Shown: piece after piece, positions 47,598 through 56,175 of the stretch
Layout of the letters: each line of letters opens with the position of its first letter
Position numbering within the stretch: position 1 is the stretch's first letter
Origin: Bacteroidales bacterium
Lineage (GTDB): Bacteria; Bacteroidota; Bacteroidia; Bacteroidales; UBA10428
Assembly (NCBI GenBank): GCA_016929525.1
Contig: JAFGIP010000097.1
Location: 1 to 64,000 of the forward strand
Length of the DNA: 64,000 nt
Direction: 5' to 3'
The notes under the pieces: model-generated
Told to the model about the DNA's origin: nothing
Seen by the model: the letters and a program-made list of their open reading frames with translations, nothing else
The model's database searches: none
Position numbers and translations under genes: made by a program

Positions 47598-47623
47598 ATT
47601 GGGATTAAGTTTTGTTCTACCAA

Positions 47624-48745
47624 CTATCTGGTAATAACAATTTGTCCCTGGGAAACTCCTTGTTCCGTTACAATCTGGTAATACAGCATTTGTGACTGGT
47701 TGGTAATGTCGGATACCGGAATTGAAGTAACTCCGCTTTCTAATGCATTAGTATATATGTGTCTGCCACTAGCATCGAAAATGTTTAATGTTGCAGACTG
47801 AGCGCTGCCCAGGTCAACATAAACATAATCATATGCCGGGTTAGGATACATATTGATCAGTTCTGCAGTATTTTCTGAAATACCTATACCTCCTCCGGTA
47901 TTGATTATTTCATAATATAAGTCTTCAGTCTGTGCACTACCGTCGGAATTCCTGAGAACAACGTTGATACCCTCAGTTAACTCGGATTCTTCAAGGTTGA
48001 AATATTCACGAGCGTTGGGCTCAATATACAAACGATAAACAGAATCAGACACGGTAAGAAGTGTATTCTCGGGAACATTCACTCCCCAGTCGGTAAGTAC
48101 ATGTTGCCATCCGCCTGCATCGGTAGTAATACCTATGTGGGCAAAAACAGTGTCCCCGGGGTTATCTGCGATATAATCAGCTAAGGTCTGGTTGGTTGCC
48201 TGATTAATGTTAAAGTCTAATGATATTCTTTCATTATCATATGGTTCAGAAGGATATGCAACACCAACTGAATCAGGATCAACTCCAAAGATCTCGAAAT
48301 AGATATTTCTTGTTTGTCCTGAAACACTGCCACCGGAGTGACCTCTTGCAATGAATGCAACGCGGAAAACAGTTTCTTCAGCAGGAGTTACACTGTAAAA
48401 TGTAGCAATGTCATCGATTTCAAGCATATAAACCGAATCATTTTCTACATCTTCAACGGGTGTAATCAGGACACTCATGTCACCCCAGTCGCTTATAGGA
48501 TTGTGAACCCAGTTATCTGTTAGATCTGTTGAAGCAGAAGTTATTAACCCTGTCCAGGCGGATAAGTTCCCATCGTCGGTAGTCAGGCCAAAATAATCTG
48601 CATTTACATAGATCGTCAGCGGAGCGTCAATAACCGGATAAAACGGATCAACCAGGAAAGAATCAACTGCTGTTGGTTGCGCAAACGTGGTTAACATCGT
48701 ACTGCATACGAAAAGTGTTGTTAAAAAAAGTCGAGTTTTTTTCAT
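47624..48745 (-). CDS. T9SS-exported protein with amylase-associated beta domains
   Basis: This 373-aa protein has a signal peptide (1-22, ending TFAQ). Two similar beta-sandwich modules follow (about 28-145 and 150-270), the first reading PLTIYVNADYFGLTTDDGNLSAWTGL and the second VFAHIGITTDAGGWQHV. They resemble the accessory modules of secreted Bacteroidetes alpha-amylases. The C-terminus is a T9SS sorting domain (YPNPAYD). No catalytic domain is present, so a starch- or glycan-binding surface protein is the best guess. The ATG at 48745 is chosen because it gives a proper signal peptide. It ends at a clear terminator. Confidence 0.65.
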   Translation of the reverse strand: MKKTRLFLTTLFVCSTMLTTFAQPTAVDSFLVDPFYPVIDAPLTIYVNADYFGLTTDDGNLSAWTGLITSASTDLTDNWVHNPISDWGDMSVLITPVEDVENDSVYMLEIDDIATFYSVTPAEETVFRVAFIARGHSGGSVSGQTRNIYFEIFGVDPDSVGVAYPSEPYDNERISLDFNINQATNQTLADYIADNPGDTVFAHIGITTDAGGWQHVLTDWGVNVPENTLLTVSDSVYRLYIEPNAREYFNLEESELTEGINVVLRNSDGSAQTEDLYYEIINTGGGIGISENTAELINMYPNPAYDYVYVDLGSAQSATLNIFDASGRHIYTNALESGVTSIPVSDITNQSQMLYYQIVTEQGVSQGQIVITR

Positions 48746-49418
48746 GATAGCAAATTTTAGTTTTAGGCTTTCAAAATAATGGGATATAGAGGGTAGGAAC
48801 AATTTACCAAGATGTAATATTGATTTTTATATGGAGGTAAAATAGCTAATATTCAGAAAAGCAATGATTTATGAAATTTGTGCATTTTGATTTGTATAGC
48901 TGAAATATTGAAAGATTATCAGGTGTGGAATGTCAGGAATGATGGCTAACGGTCTATTGAACTGCAAAGCACGGGTGTAATGTTAGAATTATATTTATTA
49001 TTTGGTTTACCGGAGACGCTATACATTGCGATTTACACACCCCTTGCATCCCCCTTCCTCGCTTTCGCGAAGCTTGTGCCTCTGCTAAAGCTTCATCGAC
49101 ACGCGGACAGCGAAGCAAAGTCGAGAGGGGGAGATAATGCATTTCCATATTTTGCGATCTTCGATGGGGGTTTGTCTGAAATTCTAACTGTATCTATTCA
49201 TCTCCCAATCCCGATGCTACGATTGGGACTATCGGTATGATCAATTAATTCAATTATTCAGTTCACCACTTCATCAATTACGAATCAACAATTATAAATT
49301 AGTCAAGCATTTCAGATGCGCGCAAGTTGGTTAATGAGGTTTAAGACAAGTTGTAGAACGAAGAATTGCGTGAGGAAAGTTCAAATCATTATAACAGGAA
49401 ATAATAACAATTACATGA
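48746..49418. other. Long gene-free stretch with repeats
   Basis: These 670 bases hold no convincing gene. They contain a palindromic repeat at 49035-49132 and a CCCAATC/GATTGGG hairpin (49204-49210 with 49221-49227). The rest is AT-rich. A translatable frame over the repeat has the composition of a repeat, not a protein. Confidence 0.5.
49035..49132. repeat. Intergenic repeat related to 11402-11450
   Basis: It begins ACACACCCC…ATCCCCC and ends GTCGAGAGGGGGAG, sharing the outer wording and CCCCC/GAGAGGGGG symmetry of the element at 11402-11450, with a longer interior that includes TCGCTTTCGCGAAGC and AGCGAAGCAAAG. It probably folds into a long imperfect hairpin. Confidence 0.5.
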
Positions 49419-50864
49419 TCAGTCCTCGATATTTTCAAAATTCAACCTGATCTTCACCTCCGAATCGACGGGAATTCCGTTATTCTTAGCCGGTGTCCAT
49501 TTCCCATAGGAACGTATCAGGTTTTCAATAAATTCTCTTAGTTCCGGAGTTGTATCATCGTCAAATTCAAACTGTCCAACGCTGCCATTTTTAAACACTG
49601 TAAAACTAACGGCAACCTTGTGTTCGGTATATATACCTGAAACCTGGATGCTGTCAATATCTGCAAGTATTTTTTGTTTCAGGTTTCTTTTAACCCCAAA
49701 AGGTGATTGAGGGTATGAATAGGTTGATTCCTCAGGCTCTTCTTCTGATACAACGGTTGAAACTGCACCGGTCATATAGCTTTTTTTAACTGTACCGTAT
49801 CCAACTACGACAACCTCATCGATAGCCAGCATGTCGGGAGCCAATATTACTTTCATTCTACTGTCAGGATTTTCTATTTCTTCAGCGATGTAACCAATAT
49901 ATGTTATTTGCAGTGAACTGGCTGTATCTTTCATGGTGAGCTGAAAGTTCCCGTTCACATCTGTTATAGCACCGTTTGTTGTACCTTTTTCAACCACGTT
50001 AACCCCCGGTAACGGTGATCCGTCCTCATCAATAATCTGTCCTGATACTACCATCCCTGCTGATGCATCCGGTGAATAGCTTATCTCAGGTCTGGCTTCC
50101 CGGACCGATGCGGTTCCTCTCATCTTAATTGTTTTCTTTGATTTATCTTCTGTGGATATTCCTGACACTTTTCCTTTTAAATCATCTTCAATATTTTTAG
50201 GTATGGCTTCTCTGCGCTCAGATCCATCATAATTTCTTTCAACAGGAGCATATGTGCGGGCTATTGGTTCAGTCTCAGATTCCATTGCTGCTTCATTTTC
50301 CATGACAAGATACTCATCTGCTGTCTCCTCTTCAGTATAATCTGGGCGCGAAATTTCTTTCTGTTCTTCAGCAGCAACCATTGCTATTTTACCTTCTGAT
50401 TTTTCTTCAATAGAAGAATCCTGTTTCTTTTCACTTTTAGCAAATATCTTCCTGACCGCAGGTGTTTCTTCTTCAGTAACGGGTATTTTTTCCTGGAGTG
50501 TATCGGTAGTCTCTTCAGGAGCTGATTCTGCAATTTCAAGGGCTTCCTCAGGCTTGTTAATTAAAATAACGCGAATAAGTGCACCGGCACCTAAAACAAA
50601 AACTATTACCGAGGCAATTCTTAACCAAACCGGAATATGTCTGACCTTATCTTTTTTATCGGTACGTACCTGCAATCTCTGTTGCAATTCTTCCATATCA
50701 GTTTGTAGTTCATTGGCCGATAACTCCGATAAGCCATCGAAAGCATCGCTGTCGAAACCATGACGCATAACCTCTTTCTCAAGGTCATGCTGTTGTTTTT
50801 TCGTAAGCTTACCCCTGAGATAATCAACTATACCTTTATATGTAAACAAACTATTTTGCCTCAT
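49419..50864 (-). CDS. Anti-sigma factor fused to SusC-like N-terminal module and TonB C-terminal domain
   Basis: This 481-aa membrane protein has an N-terminal cytoplasmic part (1-75: IVDYLRGKLTKKQQHDLEKEV) of the Bacteroidetes anti-sigma style and a single membrane helix (about 78-100). A long acidic linker follows (to about 265), then a carboxypeptidase-regulatory-like domain (271-345, SGQIIDEDGSPLPGVNVV). A SusC-like box DEVVVVGYGTVKKS follows (about 349-362), and finally a TonB C-terminal domain (about 395-478, ending YGKWTPAKNNGIPVDSEVKIRLNF). It overlaps the ECF sigma gene by 14 bp, so it is the probable partner. Having both a receptor-style box and a TonB-style domain in one anti-sigma factor is unusual. 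Confidence in each domain is fair to good. Confidence 0.78.
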   Translation of the reverse strand: MRQNSLFTYKGIVDYLRGKLTKKQQHDLEKEVMRHGFDSDAFDGLSELSANELQTDMEELQQRLQVRTDKKDKVRHIPVWLRIASVIVFVLGAGALIRVILINKPEEALEIAESAPEETTDTLQEKIPVTEEETPAVRKIFAKSEKKQDSSIEEKSEGKIAMVAAEEQKEISRPDYTEEETADEYLVMENEAAMESETEPIARTYAPVERNYDGSERREAIPKNIEDDLKGKVSGISTEDKSKKTIKMRGTASVREARPEISYSPDASAGMVVSGQIIDEDGSPLPGVNVVEKGTTNGAITDVNGNFQLTMKDTASSLQITYIGYIAEEIENPDSRMKVILAPDMLAIDEVVVVGYGTVKKSYMTGAVSTVVSEEEPEESTYSYPQSPFGVKRNLKQKILADIDSIQVSGIYTEHKVAVSFTVFKNGSVGQFEFDDDTTPELREFIENLIRSYGKWTPAKNNGIPVDSEVKIRLNFENIED

Positions 50865-51447
50865 AAACTATATTTTTTTCTTCAAGGCATATTTTTAAGT
50901 TCCTTTTGCCATTCTGTATATGGCTCTTTACCTTTTTTTCATCTACATCCAGTTTAGCTGCTATATCCTTATAGCACATTTGCTCGAAATAAAAGAGTTC
51001 AATACAGCTTTTCTGCAGTTCTTTTAATGCTTCTATACAATCTTTTAATGCAACATTTACTTCTTCATTATTACTTTCTTCGATGGGGTGAAATTCCTGT
51101 TCGTATTCCATAAAATTTTCGTCGTGGTATTTTTTCAACCTGTTGCGTTTACTGATATTTGTTCTGATCTGCATCAGACAGTAATTTTTACTTACCACGC
51201 CTACCCAGCTTTTAAAATTCTCGATTTTTGTTTTTAATGTGTCTTTAATAAGTATCTCAAAGATTTGCATAACTGCATCTTTGCTGTCTTCCCTGTTTTC
51301 AAGATACTTCAGGCATACACCATACACCCTGTGCATATGCCTGTTAAACAACATACTCAGAAAGTTTATATCGGATGTTTTCCTGTATTTCTCCAGCAAC
51401 TCCTGATCCGATAACTCTTCTGTGTTATGTGTTTTAATTAATCGCAA
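50851..51447 (-). CDS. ECF-type RNA polymerase sigma factor
   Basis: This 198-aa sigma-70 family extracytoplasmic factor redirects RNA polymerase to stress or envelope promoters. Region 2 is FLSMLFNRHMHRVYGVCLKYLENREDSKDAVMQIF, and region 4 ends with CYKDIAAKLDVDEKKVKSHIQNGKRNLK, a helix-turn-helix for the -35 element. The first codon in the open frame is TTG (51447); no in-frame ATG lies before region 2, so TTG is accepted. It overlaps the downstream anti-sigma gene by 14 bp, so the two are coupled. The divergent VWA gene is a likely target or partner. Confidence 0.9.
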   Translation of the reverse strand: MRLIKTHNTEELSDQELLEKYRKTSDINFLSMLFNRHMHRVYGVCLKYLENREDSKDAVMQIFEILIKDTLKTKIENFKSWVGVVSKNYCLMQIRTNISKRNRLKKYHDENFMEYEQEFHPIEESNNEEVNVALKDCIEALKELQKSCIELFYFEQMCYKDIAAKLDVDEKKVKSHIQNGKRNLKICLEEKNIVYEAK

Positions 51448-51505
51448 AATGATACTTACAATTTAGTTAAATGCTTTTCTGATTTAATATAAATGTAAAT
51501 GACCA

Positions 51506-51551
51506 CGCAAAGTTCGCTAAGATTAAAGCGCAAAGTTCGCAAAAATTAAAG
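51506..51551. repeat. Tandem 23-bp repeat CGCAAAGTTCGC…ATTAAAG
   Basis: Two copies (51506-51528 and 51529-51551) differ at only three positions. The second overlaps the last codons and stop of the GxxExxY gene. Related words (CGCAGAG, CGCAAAGAG, GCAAAGAC on the reverse strand) occur on the other side of that gene at about 51925-51965, so the gene is bracketed by one repeat family. Confidence 0.65.
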
Positions 51552-51923
51552 CTTATTAACAATTCTATGAATTTCATTTTTAAGTACTTTGGAATTAAAA
51601 TTTATTAACAAACCCAGTTTTAATCCTGAGAGCTTAAGATAGGTCAACACCTGTGCATAGTGAACAGGAGCCAATGCTTCTACAGCTTTAACTTCTATAA
51701 TTACTTTATCATTTACTATAAGATCGATTCTGTAGCCAACATCTTGTTTAACATCTTTATATACAAACGGCATAGCAACCTGTTGTTTTACATTTAAGCC
51801 TATGAGCCTTAAGTCATATGTTAACGCATTTTCATAGGCAGATTCAAGCAATCCTGGACCAATATTTTTATGAATCTCTATTGCTGCGCCAATAACCTTA
51901 TATGAAATATCATTTTCATGCAT
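51546..51923 (-). CDS. GxxExxY family protein
   Basis: This 125-aa protein of the GxxExxY (PD-(D/E)XK-like, PF13366-type) family has an unknown function. The name motif is GPGLLESAYENAL, and the nuclease-like core reads GYRIDLIVNDKVIIEVKAV with D, E and K in the usual places, followed by HYAQVLTYLKLSGLKLGLLINF. The ATG at 51923 is chosen; the longer open frame upstream is translated repeat sequence. It has the repeat-bracketed setting typical of this family, and its 3' end lies inside a tandem repeat. It probably arrived as an inserted element between the sigma operon and the VWA gene. Confidence 0.82.
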   Translation of the reverse strand: MHENDISYKVIGAAIEIHKNIGPGLLESAYENALTYDLRLIGLNVKQQVAMPFVYKDVKQDVGYRIDLIVNDKVIIEVKAVEALAPVHYAQVLTYLKLSGLKLGLLINFNSKVLKNEIHRIVNKL

Positions 51924-51960
51924 TTGTCTTTGCCTGCTCTTTGCGTAATAATTCTCTGCG

Positions 51961-51977
51961 TTCCGATGAAATCGGAA
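51961..51977. repeat. TTCCGAT-GAA-ATCGGAA palindrome
   Basis: A perfect 7-bp stem with a three-base loop lies upstream of the GxxExxY gene, next to the CGCAAAG-type repeats, and is probably part of the same element. Confidence 0.5.
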
Positions 51978-52143
51978 TTGTGTGGAACAATTTAGCAAAT
52001 ATTGATTAATGCTTCAAATCAATATTTAACCTTCAACCTATTTGATTTATCTGTTGTCAAAATAATATTTCCAAAAAAGTTTTATGGAAAAAATATTCTG
52101 CCTGCACCCCAGTGGTAAATATTTCACATTAAAATATTTTATC

Positions 52144-53964
52144 ATGAAAAAGAAATTATTGATTTTAATAGCAGGCTTATTTATAATGTGTACTTCTAAC
52201 GCATATAAAATAAGCGGAGTTGTTACTGATGATCAGAACAATCCATTACCCGGTGTGAGTGTTATTATTAAAGGTACTACTACCGGGACAATTACAGATA
52301 TCAATGGTCTGTTCACCATTGAGGTTTCAGGTCCGGAAGATATTCTGGTTTTTAGCTATGTTGGCTTTGAAACACATGAAGTTAAAGCAGCAGGTAAAAA
52401 TAATATTAATGTTTCTTTAACTCCGGACCTGACAACTTTGGATGAGATTGTTGTTGTTGGTTATGGTAAAGAAAAGAAAAGTTTTTTAACAGGGGCGGTA
52501 TCAGGTGTAAGACATGAAAGATGCAGCGCACCTCAGATGTACTATGCAAGTGATGCACAGCAATTCAACACAGAAGGTTACTCAACAATACATGAAAACG
52601 GGTTTAAAAACCCACTCAGAAGCCCATTGTCAACTTTCTCTATTGATGTTGATGCAGCATCTTACAGTAATGTACGCCGATTTATTAATCAGGGTAGCAA
52701 ACCACCCATTGATGCAGTTCGTATTGAAGAAATGATCAATTATTTCGATTACGATTATAAGAAGCCAAAGGGTGAGCATCCGTTTAAAATAAACTATGAG
52801 CTGGGACAATGCCCATGGAACAGTGAAAATCTTCTTCTGCATATTGGTATGCAGGGTAAAGAAATTGAGAAGGATAATGCACCGGCATCAAACCTGGTAT
52901 TCCTGATCGATGTTTCCGGCTCGATGAGTTCATCTAACAAACTTCCATTACTTAAAAAAGCATTTAAACTTCTTGTAGATGAGTTGCGTGATGAAGATCG
53001 TGTTGCCATAGTTGTTTATGCCGGCAGTTCGGGTCTTGTATTACCATCGACCCCGGGACATAAAAAAGCTGAAATAATTGCTTCACTTGAAAGATTATCA
53101 GCTGGCGGTTCTACTGCAGGAGCTGCAGGATTACAGCTGGCTTATGAAGTGGCAGAAAAGAATTTCATTGATGGTGGTAATAATCGTATAATACTTGCTA
53201 CCGATGGTGATTTCAATGTTGGTCCGTCGAGTAATGCAGAAATGGAACGTATGATAGAAAAGAACAGGGATAAGGGAATATTTATTTCTGTTGCGGGTTT
53301 TGGCATGGGTAATTATAAAGATGATAAGATGGAGATCATTGCCGATAAGGGAAATGGTAACTATGCCTATATCGATAACCTTCTTGAAGCCAAGAAAGTT
53401 TTTGTTAATGAGTTTACCAGCACATTGTTCACAATTGCCAAGGATGTTAAGATACAAATAGAATTCAATCCGAATTTTGTTGCTGAATACAGGCTGGTAG
53501 GTTATGAAAACCGTTTGCTTAACGAAGAGGATTTCGACGATGATAAGAAAGATGCAGGTGAGCTTGGAGCTGGTCATACTGTTACAGCTCTTTACGAGAT
53601 AGTTCCTAAAAAGAAATCCGGTTCAAAAGACGTTGAGCAAAGACTGAAATATCAGCAAACAGCACTTCTTGAAAATGAAAGTGAACTGGCTACAATTAAA
53701 TTCAGGTATAAATTACCCGATGAGAATACGAGTAAGTTAATTGTAGAGAATATTCTTTATGGTCAGCTTACTGACGATCTTTCCGATAATTTTAAGTTCT
53801 CGTCTGCGGTAGCAGGATTTGGAATGCTTTTACGAGAATCTGAATATGCCAGGGAACTTACCTATGATGAAGTTCTGAAACTGGCACGTGTTTCAAAGGG
53901 AGAAGACTATTATGGTTACAGAAATGAGTTTATTCGTCTTGTTGAGCTTTCCAAACTGTTATAG
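52144..53964 (+). CDS. YfbK-type VWA protein with SusC-like N-terminal module
   Basis: This 606-aa exported protein has a signal peptide (1-20), then a carboxypeptidase-regulatory-like domain (22-98) and a LDEIVVVGYGKEKKSFLTGAVS box (99-120), as at the front of SusC transporters but without plug or barrel. The remainder is the YfbK layout: a VWA-associated N-terminal domain, a VWA domain with MIDAS DVSGSMSS (about 253-260) and ATDGDFNVG, and a C-terminal YfbK domain. The start at 52144 gives the signal peptide; the ATG 60 bases earlier does not. It lies close to the sigma/anti-sigma pair, which carries the same box module. It ends at a strong terminator. Confidence 0.85.
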   Translation: MKKKLLILIAGLFIMCTSNAYKISGVVTDDQNNPLPGVSVIIKGTTTGTITDINGLFTIEVSGPEDILVFSYVGFETHEVKAAGKNNINVSLTPDLTTLDEIVVVGYGKEKKSFLTGAVSGVRHERCSAPQMYYASDAQQFNTEGYSTIHENGFKNPLRSPLSTFSIDVDAASYSNVRRFINQGSKPPIDAVRIEEMINYFDYDYKKPKGEHPFKINYELGQCPWNSENLLLHIGMQGKEIEKDNAPASNLVFLIDVSGSMSSSNKLPLLKKAFKLLVDELRDEDRVAIVVYAGSSGLVLPSTPGHKKAEIIASLERLSAGGSTAGAAGLQLAYEVAEKNFIDGGNNRIILATDGDFNVGPSSNAEMERMIEKNRDKGIFISVAGFGMGNYKDDKMEIIADKGNGNYAYIDNLLEAKKVFVNEFTSTLFTIAKDVKIQIEFNPNFVAEYRLVGYENRLLNEEDFDDDKKDAGELGAGHTVTALYEIVPKKKSGSKDVEQRLKYQQTALLENESELATIKFRYKLPDENTSKLIVENILYGQLTDDLSDNFKFSSAVAGFGMLLRESEYARELTYDEVLKLARVSKGEDYYGYRNEFIRLVELSKLL

Positions 53965-53983
53965 GGATTGGTTTTCAAAGGAG

Positions 53984-54012
53984 AAAGGTGGCAATTTGCC
54001 ACCTTTTTTATT
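53984..54012. terminator. Bidirectional terminator after the VWA gene
   Basis: The 9-bp stem AAAGGTGGC / GCCACCTTT (53984-53992 with 53998-54006) has a five-base loop, with a U-rich tail on the forward strand and an A run on its other side. It lies 20 bases after the VWA stop and just before the convergent DUF218 gene. Confidence 0.87.
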
Positions 54013-54015
54013 TTG

Positions 54016-54684
54016 TTAATTTGAGTAAGCTGTTGTATCTACTTTTAATCCGCGTGTACCGCGAAACCTTTCAAAAAAACTTTCGCTCTCATCAAGAGGT
54101 GTGAAGTTTTGTACAAAAGCATTATCAGAACTTATTTTTGGATCGACCATGATGGGTTCCATCTTTTTTAACGTATCAAAAATAATTGGCAGAAAACCAA
54201 CCTCTGGACTTACAATTTTCTTTACATATTTACGAAGCATTTTTGCCTGGAAAGGATCTGTTGCCAAAGCAACTCTGTCAAAACCCAGCTGTTTGGCTTT
54301 TCGATAACCGTAAAAAATATTCTCAGTACTATGCTCAGCCAGTTTCTCAGTAAAGATGTTCTCTTCAGGAATACCAAGTTCTTTTGCATACAGCGCCATA
54401 ATTTCCGATTCGTAATACGGAGAGTAGACCGCCGATCCTGAGTAAATTGTATTTTCAGTAATACCATGTTCATATAAATATATCGACCAGTATACCCTGG
54501 CTTTCATAATATTACTCCATTTCCCGTCTTCGAAAGGAACTCCCGGTACAATTATAGCATCATAAGGATTTTTTATCGATTCTTCCAGAAAAGCCCTGCT
54601 GGTTTTAGAGGAGAATGAACAAGATGTTACAAGCGTTGCACCTGATAACAATATTGCCATCCACTTTAAAGATTTGATTTTCAT
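54016..54684 (-). CDS. DUF218/YdcF-like lipoprotein
   Basis: This 222-aa lipoprotein (lipobox VTSC) has a DUF218 (YdcF/SanA-like) domain. The core reads YDAIIVPGVPFEDGKWSNIMKARVYWSIYLYEHG, then NTIYSGSAVYSPYYESEIMALYAKELGIPEENIFTE and a HSTENIFYGYRKA segment. Family members are linked to envelope integrity and vancomycin sensitivity, with unclear biochemistry. It is a single gene convergent with the VWA gene. Confidence 0.82.
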   Translation of the reverse strand: MKIKSLKWMAILLSGATLVTSCSFSSKTSRAFLEESIKNPYDAIIVPGVPFEDGKWSNIMKARVYWSIYLYEHGITENTIYSGSAVYSPYYESEIMALYAKELGIPEENIFTEKLAEHSTENIFYGYRKAKQLGFDRVALATDPFQAKMLRKYVKKIVSPEVGFLPIIFDTLKKMEPIMVDPKISSDNAFVQNFTPLDESESFFERFRGTRGLKVDTTAYSN

Positions 54685-54806
54685 CGTTCAACTTTATTAT
54701 GAAATACGATAACATAACAAGATCAAAGATGAATTGTTTTATGTTTTTCTGAAAAAATTAAACAGAACAGTAAACTTACTATAGTTCTCAGTTCATAGAA
54801 CACATA

Positions 54807-55265
54807 TTAAATAAATGTCCCAACTGTGGCTTTAACAATTAAAAAGAAAATCAGGATTAGTAAATACATGGCCAGAATAATAATTGTCAATATGCCGATA
54901 TACTGATAGTGGGCTTTTAAGTTTCTAAGCGCAAGGTTAATATTGTTGCTGTCATTGTCATGGATAGCTTTCTTTGTCCATGCGGAGAATCTAAAGAGAT
55001 AAAGAACAGGGAAAAAATATATAACAGCAAATACCAGATAAATAAAACCAAATAAGAAGGTTGGCACGGGTGTTCCTATATCACCTGTCAATGTTGACAT
55101 TATTGCACCCATAGAAAATCCGGCAAGTACCATAAGGCCAATAAAAACGAATCCAAGTATTGCAAGAAAACCAGCCCACTTTCTGGTTTGATCAAGGTTT
55201 TCAATTGATTCCGTTGACAGTTCTATTTTATTTTCTTTTTTTGTATCTGATTCTTTTGTATCCAT
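54807..55265 (-). CDS. Small four-helix membrane protein (DUF5362-like)
   Basis: This 152-aa protein has hydrophobic segments at about residues 29-52, 66-93 and 118-147 (GFLAILGFVFIGLMVLAGFSM, FLFGFIYLVFAVIYFFPVLYLFRFSAW, IGILTIIILAMYLLILIFFLIV) and an amphipathic FSAWTKKAIHDNDSNNINLALRNLKAHYQYIGI linker between the last two. The layout resembles the DUF5362 family, of unknown function. It lies 99 bases after the VWA lipoprotein gene on the same strand and may belong to that cluster. Confidence 0.6.
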   Translation of the reverse strand: MDTKESDTKKENKIELSTESIENLDQTRKWAGFLAILGFVFIGLMVLAGFSMGAIMSTLTGDIGTPVPTFLFGFIYLVFAVIYFFPVLYLFRFSAWTKKAIHDNDSNNINLALRNLKAHYQYIGILTIIILAMYLLILIFFLIVKATVGTFI

Positions 55266-55364
55266 GATTATTTCAAAGGTTTATAGATATATAGAGATAT
55301 TATTCATCTCAGGAAGATTTCTTATTCAGACAGATAAATAATATCCTGATGTAAATATTATTGG

Positions 55365-56144
55365 TCAATTCTCTCCTTTATTAATTAACTCTTCTATTTG
55401 TTCAACAACTTTTGAAACACCCCGTCGTTTTATAAAAGTATAATCAGCGATGTCCATTGAATCGAACCATTTTGTCCACAAATCCATCACACGGTCCCAT
55501 TCAAGGTCTTTATCCCGCGGGCTTCCTTCTAACAGTATGATGTGCAGATCGGGGAAAGATTTATTCACCGGTTGGAGCTTCGTCAGATCTTTACCCACAA
55601 TAGGATATCCGTCAGTCATAATAAAGAGAAAGTTTTTGGTAAGGGTATCTTCTGAATAGTCGAGTTTAAGATCTTCATAAAAGTACTTCCAAATATCGGC
55701 GCCGTAATAATCCTTCGGTTCCTTACTAAAGGTTGCTTTTTTGTATAATTCGTAGAGAGCTTCATTAAATGTATCCCGTCGTTGTTCTTCCTGTGGTCTG
55801 CGATATACATTTTTTATTTTATCCATATTTACATAAAGCTTATCCTCGTACTGGTCTGCTCTAATACCCGAACCTTTCTGAGGAGCAATAACAACTTTTA
55901 TTTCGTCTCTTGATTTTATATATAGCTGTTTCTGTACTCTTTTCTCAAACATACTGTAAATAGCCTGAATTATTTCCTTATCTCTTGCAGGTTGATCTGG
56001 CTGGACAATTAACCGGTCAGATAAATCAAGTAAAATAATGTAATTGTGCTTTACATTGATTGTTTTCTTGCGTGGTTGTGGCGGTTGACACGAACTAATA
56101 ATAATTACCAGTATTATAGCGATATAAATTATTCTCTTTTTCAT
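55365..56144 (-). CDS. VWA-like lipoprotein
   Basis: This 259-aa lipoprotein (lipobox IIISSC) has a von Willebrand A-like fold. The first strand and metal site read YIILLDLSDRLI, with DLSDR in place of the full DxSxS MIDAS motif, so metal binding may be partial. A later strand is FLFIMTDGYPIVG, giving the second acidic site, and the last strand is LHIILLEGSP. The ATG at 56144 is preferred over an in-frame TTG at 56150. It lies 31 bases after the coiled-coil membrane gene, so the two form an operon. Function is unknown; a periplasmic partner for the membrane protein is inferred. Confidence 0.68.
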   Translation of the reverse strand: MKKRIIYIAIILVIIISSCQPPQPRKKTINVKHNYIILLDLSDRLIVQPDQPARDKEIIQAIYSMFEKRVQKQLYIKSRDEIKVVIAPQKGSGIRADQYEDKLYVNMDKIKNVYRRPQEEQRRDTFNEALYELYKKATFSKEPKDYYGADIWKYFYEDLKLDYSEDTLTKNFLFIMTDGYPIVGKDLTKLQPVNKSFPDLHIILLEGSPRDKDLEWDRVMDLWTKWFDSMDIADYTFIKRRGVSKVVEQIEELINKGEN

Positions 56145-56175
56145 GATCAATAAGATTTAGAGATTCTTCTTAATA

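Noticed and set aside
48980-49240. Forward open frame of 86 codons
   Set aside because: It runs over a palindromic repeat and hairpins and has no domain or ribosome site.
51924-51998. N-terminal extension of the GxxExxY protein
   Set aside because: It consists of translated repeat and hairpin sequence; family similarity starts at MHENDISYK.
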